Source: Paenibacillus sp. LHD-38
Lineage (GTDB): Bacteria; Bacillota; Bacilli; Paenibacillales; Paenibacillaceae
Reading direction: 5' to 3'
Assembly: GCF_031157315.1 (NCBI RefSeq)
Contig: NZ_JAVIFU010000005.1
Coordinates: 124,001-188,000 of the forward strand
Length of the DNA: 64,000 bases
This document shows, in pieces, positions 1 to 11,742 of this stretch. Under the pieces are notes generated by a model that worked only from the letters and a program-made list of their open reading frames with translations, searched no databases and was not told the DNA's origin. Within the stretch, counting starts at the first letter, position 1; each line of letters opens with the position of its first letter. The position numbers were made by a program, and so were the translations under genes.

Positions 1-900
1 TTTGACCTTATGCTCCACGGTCACCCCCTGCACCTCCACGATTAAGTCTCCCTCCGAATCCGGGCATGTTAGCTTAATGACGGTGCTTTTCATTTTATCG
101 CGCATCCACGACAGTCCTCTTGATTCCTTAGGCTTCAAATAGTCAACGAGCTTGCCATTGCGAAATACAGCCATGGTAGAGAGCACGGGAATGGCTGAAG
201 CGGGTATGCTGTTTACATTTTCATCTTTATTGCCGTTAGCCCTGTCTCCCTCGATTCGCATAGATGGAAGCACAGCCTGCTCTTTTCCTTTCCCATGCAG
301 CCTCGTCAAGTCATTGATCTTCACCGCGTAGTTCACCCCGTAGGCAGTCTGGTTAACCTCCAGCATCTCATGAATCTGATTAATCGGAATCGATTCCATT
401 TGCGTAGTTAACTGCAGCAGTTCCCGTGCTTTTACACCGCGCGTAACCAATACAGAGATATCCGTTCGAATGTCTTGGTTTCTTTCAATTAAATCAATCA
501 ACGGGAAAATGCCCGTTTTCGCTATCTGCTCCCCTATAACCAGCATTTGAGTATGGGAGAAAAAAAGCCTTCTCGACGTTTTGGCCGACATCTTGCGTAT
601 CGCTTCAAATAGGGTATCGCCTGTTTCCGTAAACGTCGTTACCGGCGTTCCTCCAATCCCGCCCTTGCTCCCAGCGGCAACGTTTTGCGGGAGCACAACC
701 TGTACCGTCAGCTGCAGCTTTTGTTTGCCGCTCGGATCTTCATCCACTCCCAAGGCCATTACGACACCAAGCTTGTCCAGATATCGAAGGTCCCAACAGC
801 CGCTAAGCATAATTAACAGGCAAGCTGTCCACAAGAGGACCCCTTTACGGAATGCCCGCTTGAAGAAACCTTGCCGCTTCTGGTCCTGCGCGCGGCTCAT
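1..900 (-). CDS. Ger(x)C family spore germination lipoprotein, partial (3' end beyond window)
   Basis: Open reading frame of 300 codons reading from an ATG at 898-900 to the window edge, so the C-terminus is missing. The start MSRAQDQKRQ is followed by a hydrophobic stretch ending in the lipobox LSGC (Cys35) and then WDLRYLDKLGVVMALGVD, the usual N-terminus of GerAC/GerKC proteins. Family knowledge: the C subunit is an outer-leaflet lipoprotein of the inner-membrane germinant receptor, working with A and B subunits. The start overlaps the stop of the upstream gerA-type gene (ATGA), which implies translational coupling. A B subunit is not seen and may lie past the window edge. Confidence 0.92.
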   Translation of the reverse strand, partial: MSRAQDQKRQGFFKRAFRKGVLLWTACLLIMLSGCWDLRYLDKLGVVMALGVDEDPSGKQKLQLTVQVVLPQNVAAGSKGGIGGTPVTTFTETGDTLFEAIRKMSAKTSRRLFFSHTQMLVIGEQIAKTGIFPLIDLIERNQDIRTDISVLVTRGVKARELLQLTTQMESIPINQIHEMLEVNQTAYGVNYAVKINDLTRLHGKGKEQAVLPSMRIEGDRANGNKDENVNSIPASAIPVLSTMAVFRNGKLVDYLKPKESRGLSWMRDKMKSTVIKLTCPDSEGDLIVEVQGVTVEHKVK

Positions 901-2510
901 TGCTCAGGCTCCTTCCTATGCTCTGTCTCCGTGTCCTGTCTTATCGTATTTTCGTTGGATAGCATTTGAGGACGCTCACGCATCATCCAAAGCGGTGCCC
1001 GGATAAGCGTATCCTTCATATCTTTAAAGAAGAGCGGCGCAAACGGTTTAATGTACGGCATGCCAAACGACCTTATATTGCTTAAATGCAAAATGAGAAT
1101 CAGAACGACCAAGCCAATGCCGTAAAAGCCCAGCGTCGATGCGGCCAGCAGCAGGAAAAACCGCAGCAGCCTTGCCGCGATGCCGAGGCTGTAGGTCGGC
1201 GATACGAAGCTGGCAATGGCCGTGAAAGAAACGACGATTACGACTGCGGGAGATACGATACCTGCCTCGACAACGGATTGGCCGATAACTAAACCGCCGA
1301 CGATCGATATCGTATTTCCGGCAGCGCTCGGCATTCGGACGACTGCCTCGCGCAGGATTTCAAAAACAATTTCCATAATAAAGGCTTCTAAATAAGCGGG
1401 AAACGGCACACCCTCACGCTGTGCGGCCAGCTTCAAGAGCAGCTGCGTAGGAATCATTTCCTGATGATAGCCGACAATGGCTACGTACACAGATGGCATT
1501 AGCAGCGCAATCAGAAAAGAAACAAATCGAAGCAGCCTCAAAAAGGTAGTAATATCAAAGCGTTGATAATAATCCTCTGACGCTTGGAAGAACATATTCA
1601 ATATAGCGGGCACAACGAGAACAAATGGCGTTCCGTCGACTAAGATGGCTATGCGCCCTTCTAACAAATTACCTGCAACCGCATCAGGCCGTTCATTGCT
1701 AAGCACGGTAGGAAAGGGCGACCATTTCTGATCCGCTATAAGCTCCTCGATATATCCGGATTCCAAAATTCCGTCTATCTGAATGCCTTCCAGCCTTTCC
1801 CGCAAATCCTTGAGCACATTCTCGTCAGCCAAATCTTTAATATACAAAATACAAACGGGCGTTTGCGAAATTTCTCCGATCGTCCACTGCTCCATCCAAA
1901 GCTTTGGACTGCGTATTTTTCTGCGTATCATGGAGGTGTTCGTTCGAATCGATTCGGTAAATCCTTCCCTCGGACCTCGAATAGCCATCTCCGTTTTCGG
2001 CTCTTCTATTCCTCTTCTCGCTCCGCCGACTACATTGGCCGCGATCGCTTTATCCGTCCCCTCTACAAAAAGGATGCTGTAGCCTAGAAAGAGCTTTTGG
2101 AATAATAGCTTCCAATCACTTATATCATTGATAATTCCTGTAGACAGCAATCCGCTCCTCATGACCGCTAGCAGTTCCTCCGGCTTAATCTGCTCCTCCT
2201 GCGAGAATTGTTCCCTATGGATCGGTTGAATGATAAATTCATTCAAACGCTCGTCATCCACCATTCCTTGCACATACACAACCACAACCTTCGTACGGCT
2301 AAGGTCAGTTAGCGACAGCTCGCGAAAGATGATATCTTGGCTCTCGCCCAGCTCTTTTTTGATCATCTCCATATTCTGTTCAACAGAAAGTGAAAGGGGC
2401 TTATCCGCATAGGGATCGAGCTGTTCTTTCTCATGCTTTTCTGCACGGGATGATCTTTTATCCGTTTTTTTTCCCGCTTTGCCTTTGCCTCGTACATAAG
2501 CTTTGTACAT
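897..2510 (-). CDS. GerA family spore germination protein (receptor A subunit)
   Basis: Protein of 537 residues, a usual length for GerAA/GerKA. The charged N-terminal half (about residues 1-280) is the soluble domain. The C-terminal half has several membrane segments around residues 285-475, including the Gly-rich stretch GGLVIGQSVVEAGIVSP typical of this family. Family knowledge: A subunits form the nutrient germinant receptor in the spore inner membrane with B and C subunits. The ATG at 2510 follows an AAGGAGAGGGG ribosome binding site. It overlaps gerC by four bases and heads that operon. The ligand cannot be predicted. Expression is presumably forespore-specific, but no sigma-G promoter was confirmed. 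Confidence 0.95.
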   Translation of the reverse strand: MYKAYVRGKGKAGKKTDKRSSRAEKHEKEQLDPYADKPLSLSVEQNMEMIKKELGESQDIIFRELSLTDLSRTKVVVVYVQGMVDDERLNEFIIQPIHREQFSQEEQIKPEELLAVMRSGLLSTGIINDISDWKLLFQKLFLGYSILFVEGTDKAIAANVVGGARRGIEEPKTEMAIRGPREGFTESIRTNTSMIRRKIRSPKLWMEQWTIGEISQTPVCILYIKDLADENVLKDLRERLEGIQIDGILESGYIEELIADQKWSPFPTVLSNERPDAVAGNLLEGRIAILVDGTPFVLVVPAILNMFFQASEDYYQRFDITTFLRLLRFVSFLIALLMPSVYVAIVGYHQEMIPTQLLLKLAAQREGVPFPAYLEAFIMEIVFEILREAVVRMPSAAGNTISIVGGLVIGQSVVEAGIVSPAVVIVVSFTAIASFVSPTYSLGIAARLLRFFLLLAASTLGFYGIGLVVLILILHLSNIRSFGMPYIKPFAPLFFKDMKDTLIRAPLWMMRERPQMLSNENTIRQDTETEHRKEPEQ

Positions 2511-2625
2511 ATGCCCCTCTCCTTCCCGTTATTATTGATCGTTGTCTTAGGATAACTATTCCATGGCATAATTATGTACACAGCCTTATCGGCCAATAAG
2601 TCTGCATACCAAATCGACTCAGCGC

Positions 2626-2670
2626 AAAAAAGCCGCAGGACCGTATCAACACGGTTCCCTGCGGCTTTCC
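2626..2670 (-). terminator. Rho-independent terminator of the chemotaxis receptor gene
   Basis: Inverted repeat with arms AAAGCCGCAGG (from 2628) and CCTGCGGCTTT (to 2667), extended by ACCGT/ACGGT. On the minus strand it is followed by a run of T. It lies just downstream of the stop at 2682. Confidence 0.85.
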
Positions 2671-2681
2671 TCTTATTCTTA

Positions 2682-3980
2682 CTATCTGATTCTTGAATCT
2701 GTCAGCTTAAACTGTCCGACCAATTGCTGCAGCAGCGTTGTTATGGACTCCACGCTTTGCGAGGTTTGCCGGACATTCGTCATTTCTCCGATAAGCTCTT
2801 GTACCTTGCTCTCAACATCGGAGGATACCTTGCGGTTCTCTCTGCTTACGAGAGCGATTTTCTCCATAAGCTGTACGACCTCGTCGACAACCTGCGACTT
2901 GCGAAGATCCTCCGCATGCGCGTTTGCAAGCGTATTGGCCGCTGCCGCAACAAGCTGATTGCCTTCCTCGACGACTCTTGTCCCCTCATCCATCGATGCA
3001 TAGGCCTGCTTAGCCTCATCATAGATATGGCGTGTAATCCCATGCACTTCTTCGGTAGATTTTTTTGTCATATCCGCAAGCTTGCGTATCTCGGATGCAA
3101 CCACAGCAAAGCCACGGCCCTGCTCGCCAACCCTAGCAGCCTCAATTGAGGCATTAAGCGCTAATAGATTCGTTTGCGCCGAAATTTCCTCGATAACATG
3201 CAGGACGCTTTGAATTTCCTGAACGGTATCCATAAATTTATGAATGGTCTTGTTCGTCTCTCCAACCTTGGCAGAGATGTGATGCATTTTATCCCCAATC
3301 CGGTCAACCTCGGTTTTGGCTACCGCAATCTGCTCGGCCGCCTGCTCTTCAATCTGTTTCAGCGTTGTCCTCATATCGCCTGCTGCATCCTTAGCCATGT
3401 CGATATCCTTTAGCTGAAGTCGGATGCTGCCGATCATATCCGTTACTTTCCCGCTCACCCGTTCCGTTGAAGCCGACGTCACTGCCGCCGATTCATTGAG
3501 TATATGTTGGCTGGATAACACATCTGTTGAGGCAAGCCTCACCTGAAGCATAATGCCCTCCAAGGAATCAATCATATTATTGATCCATTTGGCTAATTCC
3601 TTCGATTCATCGTTATCAAAATCATGCAGCGCAAGACGCTGGGTCAAATCGCCTTTACCCTCGGCATTAATGCGTATAAAGCCGTTGATTTTACGCAAAT
3701 GGGACACGACCCGCTCGGATTCTTTCTTCTGAAAGACTCCGCTGTAGATTAAACCGAACAAAAGATTAAATATACCCGCTGCTGCGGCAGTCATCCAAAT
3801 CGGAGCACTGGATGCAATGAACACGATGAGCAGCGCGGTCATCACACTTAAGCTCACAATGGAGATAAGCTGCAGCTTCCGTTGCCTCCAGCCGATGCTG
3901 CGGATGCGGTAAATCTCCTCCAAATCGCCCTCGCACATCATCCCCCATTTATCGGGGCAATGCGGAAGCTGTTCAAACAT
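2682..3980 (-). CDS. Methyl-accepting chemotaxis protein without an extracellular sensor domain
   Basis: Protein of 432 residues. Two membrane segments (about residues 38-58 and 63-80) are separated by only a few residues, so almost nothing is exposed outside. Residues about 90-150 look like a HAMP-type linker. The rest is a coiled-coil signalling domain with the conserved hairpin tip ([19 protein letters not shown], then [15 protein letters not shown], about residues 268-305), which contacts CheA/CheW in known MCPs. The N-terminus is a 35-residue cytoplasmic segment with several Cys and Met residues. The protein probably senses membrane or cytoplasmic conditions, or an unseen partner. It is a single gene with its own terminator. 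Confidence 0.9.
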   Translation of the reverse strand: MFEQLPHCPDKWGMMCEGDLEEIYRIRSIGWRQRKLQLISIVSLSVMTALLIVFIASSAPIWMTAAAAGIFNLLFGLIYSGVFQKKESERVVSHLRKINGFIRINAEGKGDLTQRLALHDFDNDESKELAKWINNMIDSLEGIMLQVRLASTDVLSSQHILNESAAVTSASTERVSGKVTDMIGSIRLQLKDIDMAKDAAGDMRTTLKQIEEQAAEQIAVAKTEVDRIGDKMHHISAKVGETNKTIHKFMDTVQEIQSVLHVIEEISAQTNLLALNASIEAARVGEQGRGFAVVASEIRKLADMTKKSTEEVHGITRHIYDEAKQAYASMDEGTRVVEEGNQLVAAAANTLANAHAEDLRKSQVVDEVVQLMEKIALVSRENRKVSSDVESKVQELIGEMTNVRQTSQSVESITTLLQQLVGQFKLTDSRIR

Positions 3981-4260
3981 ATGACTCTCCCCCTGCTAGC
4001 TCTGTCATTTCTGATGTTAACTATATTAACATACAATGCTGGAGAATTCATACATAATATTAGTCTTTTTGTCGAATAAGGTCTTTTAAAGAGATATATA
4101 ACATCGTTTTTCCCTGAAAACACGAATATTAGAAGATAACCTTACATGGATGATCGCATGACCAATAGCGTAAACATCTTACGTCATCCTCTACCGCAAA
4201 TCTCATTTCACGATGAAATATAACCATCTTGTAAGGTTAAAAAATACTTTCTTCAAAATT
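3981..4260. other. AT-rich intergenic region between chemotaxis receptor and atp operon end
   Basis: About 280 bases with no convincing coding region. It should contain the promoter of the chemotaxis gene (reading leftwards). A strong consensus promoter was not identified. Confidence 0.4.
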
Positions 4261-4304
4261 AAAAAAAGCATCATCCACGCCTTGAAGGCATGAATGATGC
4301 TTTA
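4261..4304 (-). terminator. Terminator of the ATP synthase operon
   Basis: Arms AAAGCATCAT (4265-4274) and ATGATGCTTT (4294-4303) around a loop that includes a short inner stem. On the minus strand the hairpin is followed by TTTTTTT. It sits 12 bases after the atpC stop. Confidence 0.9.
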
Positions 4305-4315
4305 ATCGGTTAATC

Positions 4316-4717
4316 TTATTTTTGCTTTACGTTCAGACGATTCATTGCGCGTTGCAAAGCAAGCTCTGCGCGGCGGAAATCAATCTGATCTTGCTTAGCC
4401 GCAAGACGCTGCTGGGCACGCTGTTTAGCAGCTTCAGCACGTTCAATGTTAATATCAGTTGCAAGCTCCGCGCTCTCAGCAAGAATAACGATCTTATCCT
4501 TGCGTACCTCGATAAAGCCTCCATTAACTGCTATTACATCTGCTTTATTATTATCGCGTTTGATGACGACAGGTGCGATACGAAGCGGCGTTACCAGCGG
4601 AATGTGGTTTGGCAATATGCCAAGCTCACCTTCAACGCCCGTTACGCTAACCATATTCGCAGTCTCTGCGTATACTTTACGCTCTGGTGTTACGATCTCT
4701 ACCAAAAAAGAACTCAT
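4316..4717 (-). CDS. atpC: F1Fo ATP synthase subunit epsilon
   Basis: Protein of 133 residues, the normal length. The N-terminal beta-sandwich (SFLVEIVTPERKVYAETA) is followed by LGILPNHIPLVTPL and a C-terminal helical hairpin rich in Ala, Arg and Gln (about residues 88-133). Epsilon links the central stalk to the c-ring, and its C-terminal helices can brake ATP hydrolysis. Last gene of the operon, 24 bases after atpD, with a GGGAGGAATCCAC site before ATG. Confidence 0.98.
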   Translation of the reverse strand: MSSFLVEIVTPERKVYAETANMVSVTGVEGELGILPNHIPLVTPLRIAPVVIKRDNNKADVIAVNGGFIEVRKDKIVILAESAELATDINIERAEAAKQRAQQRLAAKQDQIDFRRAELALQRAMNRLNVKQK

Positions 4718-4741
4718 GTGGATTCCTCCCGCCTTTCGCTA

Positions 4742-6223
<1,482 letters not shown>

Positions 6224-7084
6224 TTAAGATTGGGCATTTGCCCCTGCAACGATTTCGGAAATTTCCTGGGTAATCGCCGCTTGACGCGCTCTATTGTAAG
6301 TGAGCGTCAATTGGTTGATGATCTTCGTCGCATTTTTCGTTGCGCTTCCCATGGCAGTCATACGTGCGCCGAACTCACTCGCTTTGCCGTCTAGTACCGC
6401 GCTGTAAATAAGCGTTTCCGCGTATTTAGGCAGCAGAACTTCAAGCACGCCTTCTGGTGATGGCTCGTATTCATACGATGTAACAGCTGCATTTCCGCCC
6501 ACTTCTTCAAGCGGCAGCAAACGCAATGCTGTCGGTACTTGAGTAATCGCATTTACGAATTCATTGTAGTATAGATAAAGCTCGTCATACGCGCCTTCGG
6601 AAAACTTTTGAACTGCGGAATACGCAACCGATTTAATGTCAGCGAATGAAGGAGCGTCTGGCAACCCAGTCACTTCCTCAACGATTGGCATATTACGGCG
6701 GCGGAAATAATCGCGGCCCTTCCGTCCGATAACGAACAACACGTACTCATCGCTTGATTTATGGTTCTCACGAATCGTTTGCGTTACTTTACGAAGAATA
6801 TTCGCATTGTAGCCTCCTGCAAGACCACGGTCCGAAGTAATAACGAGATAACCCGTTTTCTTCACCGGACGTGACTCCAGCATAGGATGCTTCACATCTC
6901 TAGTGCCGGCAGCGATGCTCGCTACAACTTCCTTCAGCTTCTCGGCGTATGGACGCGCTGCTTGCGCGGCTTCCTGTGCTTTTCTTAGGCGGGAAGCGGC
7001 AACCATCTCCATCGCTTTCGTAATCTGCTTCGTATTTTGTTTACTCTTGATCTCGCGCTTAATATCGCGCATACCTTTTGCCAT
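6224..7084 (-). CDS. atpG: F1Fo ATP synthase subunit gamma
   Basis: Protein of 286 residues with the N-terminal helix [20 protein letters not shown] and the C-terminal helix ending [19 protein letters not shown], the two rotor-shaft helices. [11 protein letters not shown] in the Rossmann-like middle part is also typical. Gamma is the rotating shaft in the F1 alpha3beta3 ring. It is separated from atpA by an unusually long 156-base spacer carrying several hairpins and a repeat element (see 7178-7238). Confidence 0.99.
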   Translation of the reverse strand: MAKGMRDIKREIKSKQNTKQITKAMEMVAASRLRKAQEAAQAARPYAEKLKEVVASIAAGTRDVKHPMLESRPVKKTGYLVITSDRGLAGGYNANILRKVTQTIRENHKSSDEYVLFVIGRKGRDYFRRRNMPIVEEVTGLPDAPSFADIKSVAYSAVQKFSEGAYDELYLYYNEFVNAITQVPTALRLLPLEEVGGNAAVTSYEYEPSPEGVLEVLLPKYAETLIYSAVLDGKASEFGARMTAMGSATKNATKIINQLTLTYNRARQAAITQEISEIVAGANAQS

Positions 7085-7106
7085 TTGGTTTCACCCGCCT
7101 TTGTTG

Positions 7107-7173
7107 CTTTGGACCTGCTCCAAAGCCTGGTGTTGGTGGAGTAAGCAGTCTAAGCCCGGACATATGAACGGGC
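7107..7173 (-). other. Two further hairpins in the atpA-atpG spacer
   Basis: CTTTGGA (7107-7113) pairs with TCCAAAG (7119-7125), and GCCCG (7154-7158) pairs with CGGGC (7169-7173). Neither has a T-run on the minus strand, so these are more likely processing or stability elements than terminators. Function unproven. Confidence 0.45.
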
Positions 7174-7177
7174 GTTG

Positions 7178-7238
7178 ACTTCTATTTCACAGCGCAGCAC
7201 AAGCTTCGCCACAAACGTGGCGACAGCTGTTTACGCTA
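7178..7238 (-). repeat. Dispersed two-hairpin element, copy 5 (degenerate, within atp operon)
   Basis: Read on the minus strand it begins AGCGTAAACAGCTGTCGCC and continues TGTGGCGAAGCT, closely matching the left part of the element at 22661. The arms TCGCCAC (7206-7212) and GTGGCGA (7217-7223) form a perfect stem. It starts three bases after the atpA stop codon and is in the sense orientation of the operon, opposite to the four other copies. Confidence 0.55.
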
Positions 7239-7240
7239 GA

Positions 7241-8770
<1,530 letters not shown>

Positions 8771-8780
8771 CTACAGTGCA

Positions 8781-9320
8781 TTAGATTTTAAACGATTTTT
8801 GTAAACGTTCCAGCTTGCCGGACAAGCTACCGTCATATAGGCGGTCGCCGATGCGTACTTGTACGCCTCCAAGCAAAGCAGGTTCTACGATTTGCTGTGC
8901 AATAATAGTTTTGCCGGTCAATTGTCCGAACTGCGCCGCTACTCCGGCAAGCTCTTCATCAGACAAGGCTTGTGCGGAATAAACCGTTGCATGCGCTTGA
9001 CCAAGCGAATCCCCCGCAACCTTCGTGTAAGCCGCGTATACATCGGCAATAATGTCTTGGCGTCTGCGGGATACAAGAATTTCCAGCGTGTTGATCACAA
9101 GTGCAGATACACGATCGCCAAACGCTGTTTTTAGAACGGCAATCTTGCTTGCCGGATCAATGCTCGGAAGAGATAGGAACTTTTGAACGTCAGCGTCTTG
9201 CTCGAGAGCTTGCACGATCAGCTTAAGCTGCTCCTCTACCTCCGAAACAACCTGCTGCTTCTCAGCAACCTCGAACAATGCTTTAGCGTAGCGCTTCGCT
9301 ACGGCTGCATCGCGGCTCAT
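8781..9320 (-). CDS. atpH: F1Fo ATP synthase subunit delta
   Basis: Protein of 179 residues, normal for the delta/OSCP family. The N-terminal helical domain starts SRDAAVAKRYAKALFEVAE, and the C-terminal part ends GGVQVRIGDRLYDGSLSGKL, the conserved family signature. Delta connects F1 to the peripheral b stalk. Its ATG overlaps the stop of atpF by four bases (ATGA). Confidence 0.98.
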   Translation of the reverse strand: MSRDAAVAKRYAKALFEVAEKQQVVSEVEEQLKLIVQALEQDADVQKFLSLPSIDPASKIAVLKTAFGDRVSALVINTLEILVSRRRQDIIADVYAAYTKVAGDSLGQAHATVYSAQALSDEELAGVAAQFGQLTGKTIIAQQIVEPALLGGVQVRIGDRLYDGSLSGKLERLQKSFKI

Positions 9321-9799
9321 TTATTTCCAACTTCTTTCAAATATTGACCAACCAGCTGTTCTTGCGCTTTCTCATCTACTTGCTTCTCAATAATTTTCGA
9401 TGCGATTTTCACGGAAATGCCGCCAACCTCTGTACGAAGGGCTGCAATTGCTTTGTTTTTCTCGCTTTCGATATCTTTGAGGGCATCGTCTTTAAGACGA
9501 GTTGCTTCCGATTTCGCAGTTTGAACGATTTCTTCAGCTTGCTTCGAACTTGTCGTTCTCGATTGTTCAATAATTTCGTAAGCTTCCTTGCGAGCTTGCT
9601 GGAGAGCAATCTTCTGCTCTTCCATTTGCTGCTCAGCTGCTTTACGGCTGCTTTCAGCTGTGTTCATTTGTTCGAGAACAAGCTGTCTGCGCTTCTCCAT
9701 TACACCGAACAACGGGCCGAATGCATATTTACTTAGCAACCAATATAATATCCCGAAGGCAATGATCGCATATACTGTTGATTCCCAATGCCATGACAT
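9317..9799 (-). CDS. atpF: F1Fo ATP synthase subunit b
   Basis: Protein of 160 residues. One N-terminal membrane helix (about residues 7-27, TVYAIIAFGILYWLLSKYAF) is followed by a long charged coiled coil of Glu, Lys, Gln and Ala to the end. This is the peripheral stalk that holds F1 against the Fo a subunit. It overlaps atpH (ATGA) and follows atpE by 85 bases. Confidence 0.98.
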   Translation of the reverse strand: MSWHWESTVYAIIAFGILYWLLSKYAFGPLFGVMEKRRQLVLEQMNTAESSRKAAEQQMEEQKIALQQARKEAYEIIEQSRTTSSKQAEEIVQTAKSEATRLKDDALKDIESEKNKAIAALRTEVGGISVKIASKIIEKQVDEKAQEQLVGQYLKEVGNK

Positions 9800-9884
9800 A
9801 GAAGCGACTCCTTTCTCAACACAATATTGTCTTAATCATAACGAAGGCGAAGAGGGCTAAGGCCTTCCCCGCCATTATCAGTTA

Positions 9885-10148
<264 letters not shown>

Positions 10149-10185
10149 TCAGTACTAAAAGACACTCCGAGGCATAAAGCGGAAA

Positions 10186-10935
10186 TTAATGCTCTTCATC
10201 GTGGATAGCTGCTTGCGAGATATACACCATCGTAAGAATCGTAAACAAGAAAGCTTGGATACCGCCGACGAAAAGACTGAAACCTTGCCATGCGACAAGA
10301 AAAGGCGTTCCCACCCATCCCATCATCAAGATGGTTGCGATAAGCACCTCACCCGCGTAAATGTTCGCGAACAACCGCAGCGCCAGCGTTACCGGCTTAG
10401 AGATCGTCTCGATCACGTTAACAGGGAAGAAAACCGGAAACGGATGGAAGTAATGCTTCAGATAGTGCTTCGTATTCAGTCTTAATCCAAGGAAATGGAC
10501 GATCACGAATACGATTAGCGCTAGACCTGCCGTTACCGAGATATCAGCAGTTGGCGATTTCCACCACGCAAGCTCAGCATGATTAGCAACCATCTCTTCC
10601 GTAACACCCAACCAAGAAATCGCGTGATGCGGAACTGTCACGATACCGAAAGGCAATCCGAGCAGGTTGGAGATGAAGATAAACATAATGAGCGTCATCC
10701 CTAAAGACAAGAAAGGCTTTACACGATTTAAAGGCATCGTGCTAGAGATAAAGTTGTGTACGAAATCGACAACCCATTCCAAAAAGTTTTGGAACTTTGA
10801 AGGGTTGTCCACAGAAAGGTTGCGAACAGCCAACTTCGCGATCAAAAACGTTACAATAACTGAAACCGTAATGGCAATGAAGCTCGAAATGTCGATTTGA
10901 AGCGGCCCGAGCTGCCATATGGGAAATTCATGCAT
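10186..10935 (-). CDS. atpB: F1Fo ATP synthase subunit a
   Basis: Protein of 249 residues with five to six membrane helices. The essential stator arginine lies in KPVTLALRLFANIYAGEVL (about residues 165-183). Subunit a provides the two half-channels for protons next to the c-ring. It precedes atpE by 85 bases and follows the subunit I gene by 22 bases. Confidence 0.98.
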   Translation of the reverse strand: MHEFPIWQLGPLQIDISSFIAITVSVIVTFLIAKLAVRNLSVDNPSKFQNFLEWVVDFVHNFISSTMPLNRVKPFLSLGMTLIMFIFISNLLGLPFGIVTVPHHAISWLGVTEEMVANHAELAWWKSPTADISVTAGLALIVFVIVHFLGLRLNTKHYLKHYFHPFPVFFPVNVIETISKPVTLALRLFANIYAGEVLIATILMMGWVGTPFLVAWQGFSLFVGGIQAFLFTILTMVYISQAAIHDEEH

Positions 10936-10957
10936 CTAAAATTTTCACCCCTTTCCG

Positions 10958-11326
10958 CTAAGATTGTCGTTTATTGTGGATATACGCTGCTACCAATAGA
11001 ACAAACGGCATGACCATACAGCCAGCTAAAGCTGCCGGCATGTTCAGGTCCTCCGGAAAACGATAGGCGATCATGGCAACCAACAACACTGTTGCGATAC
11101 GGTTTCCAAGACCAAGACCTCTCTTGCGCGGCCCGACCCCTGCTGCTCCTAGGGTGACCATTTCTACTCTGCGCCTTAGTAAAAACGCATTCATGGAACT
11201 TGCTGCCAATCCCACAAGAAGGCCGAGAGACACCGTACGCCATTCCGGAAGGAACGCCCATACAATTAGGCATACCGCCATTGCATAAACAAGCGTACGT
11301 ATTGCTGTCTTCATTATTTTATCCAT
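10958..11326 (-). CDS. atpI: ATP synthase subunit I
   Basis: Protein of 122 residues from the ATG at 11326, chosen because GGAGGAAGCCG precedes it; longer upstream starts lack a ribosome binding site and run through the upstream gene. Four hydrophobic segments and a short Arg/Lys-rich loop are visible. Family knowledge: UncI/AtpI proteins help c-ring assembly or magnesium supply, and their loss is usually tolerated. The start overlaps the end of the AtpZ gene by eight bases. Confidence 0.85.
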   Translation of the reverse strand: MDKIMKTAIRTLVYAMAVCLIVWAFLPEWRTVSLGLLVGLAASSMNAFLLRRRVEMVTLGAAGVGPRKRGLGLGNRIATVLLVAMIAYRFPEDLNMPAALAGCMVMPFVLLVAAYIHNKRQS

Positions 11327-11552
11327 CGGCTTCCTCCATAACCTTCTTAACAAGCAGAATGGCTGAGAGTAGTCCGACAGCCAGACCGACCAGTATGCCA
11401 CCGAGCGACCATGCCTTCGGATCCCCAAAGCGGTTCCCGAGCGACGAGCCGATCCAATAGCCTAAAAAGATACATACAGCGACTTGCACTCCGAGTGCGC
11501 CAACGAGTCCGGCCGCAAACAGCGGATTGTCCCTTCTGTCCTTTTTATTCAT
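11319..11552 (-). CDS. atpZ: AtpZ/AtpI family small membrane protein, first gene of the atp operon
   Basis: Protein of 77 residues with two membrane helices (about 12-34 and 48-70) and the conserved pattern GYWIGSSLGNRFG before helix 2, as in the ATPase gene-1 family. These two-helix proteins precede many atp operons and are proposed to help magnesium or calcium entry or ring assembly. A sigma-A promoter lies 28 bases upstream. Confidence 0.85.
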   Translation of the reverse strand: MNKKDRRDNPLFAAGLVGALGVQVAVCIFLGYWIGSSLGNRFGDPKAWSLGGILVGLAVGLLSAILLVKKVMEEADG

Positions 11553-11579
11553 GGCTCATACCCCTGTCAATCCTCATTT

Positions 11580-11609
11580 ATTTTATCCAAGCCGTGACAC
11601 GTTTGTCAA
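11580..11609 (-). promoter_or_regulatory. Sigma-A promoter of the ATP synthase operon
   Basis: On the minus strand TTGACA (11604-11609), an 18-base spacer and TAAAAT (11580-11585) form a near-consensus promoter. Transcription would start near 11573, about 20 bases before the atpZ start. Confidence 0.8.
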
Positions 11610-11687
11610 TTGAATTAACTGCAAACTTTTAGTGAACAGATCGACCAAAACCCTTGATACATAAGGTATTATGACCCCCGAAAACCG

Positions 11688-11702
11688 TACAGTACTACTG
11701 TA
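11688..11702. promoter_or_regulatory. Perfect 15-bp palindrome upstream of the atp promoter
   Basis: TACAGTACTACTGTA is a perfect inverted repeat with a one-base centre, flanked by further GTAC half-sites (GTAC before, CTGTAC after). It lies about 80 bases upstream of the atp -35 box and 40 bases downstream of the mnaA stop. It could be an operator or a remnant terminator; there is no T-run to favour a terminator. Confidence 0.4.
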
Positions 11703-11742
11703 TGCTGTACATTCGCCACTCAGGCCATTGCCTTATCGCAAT

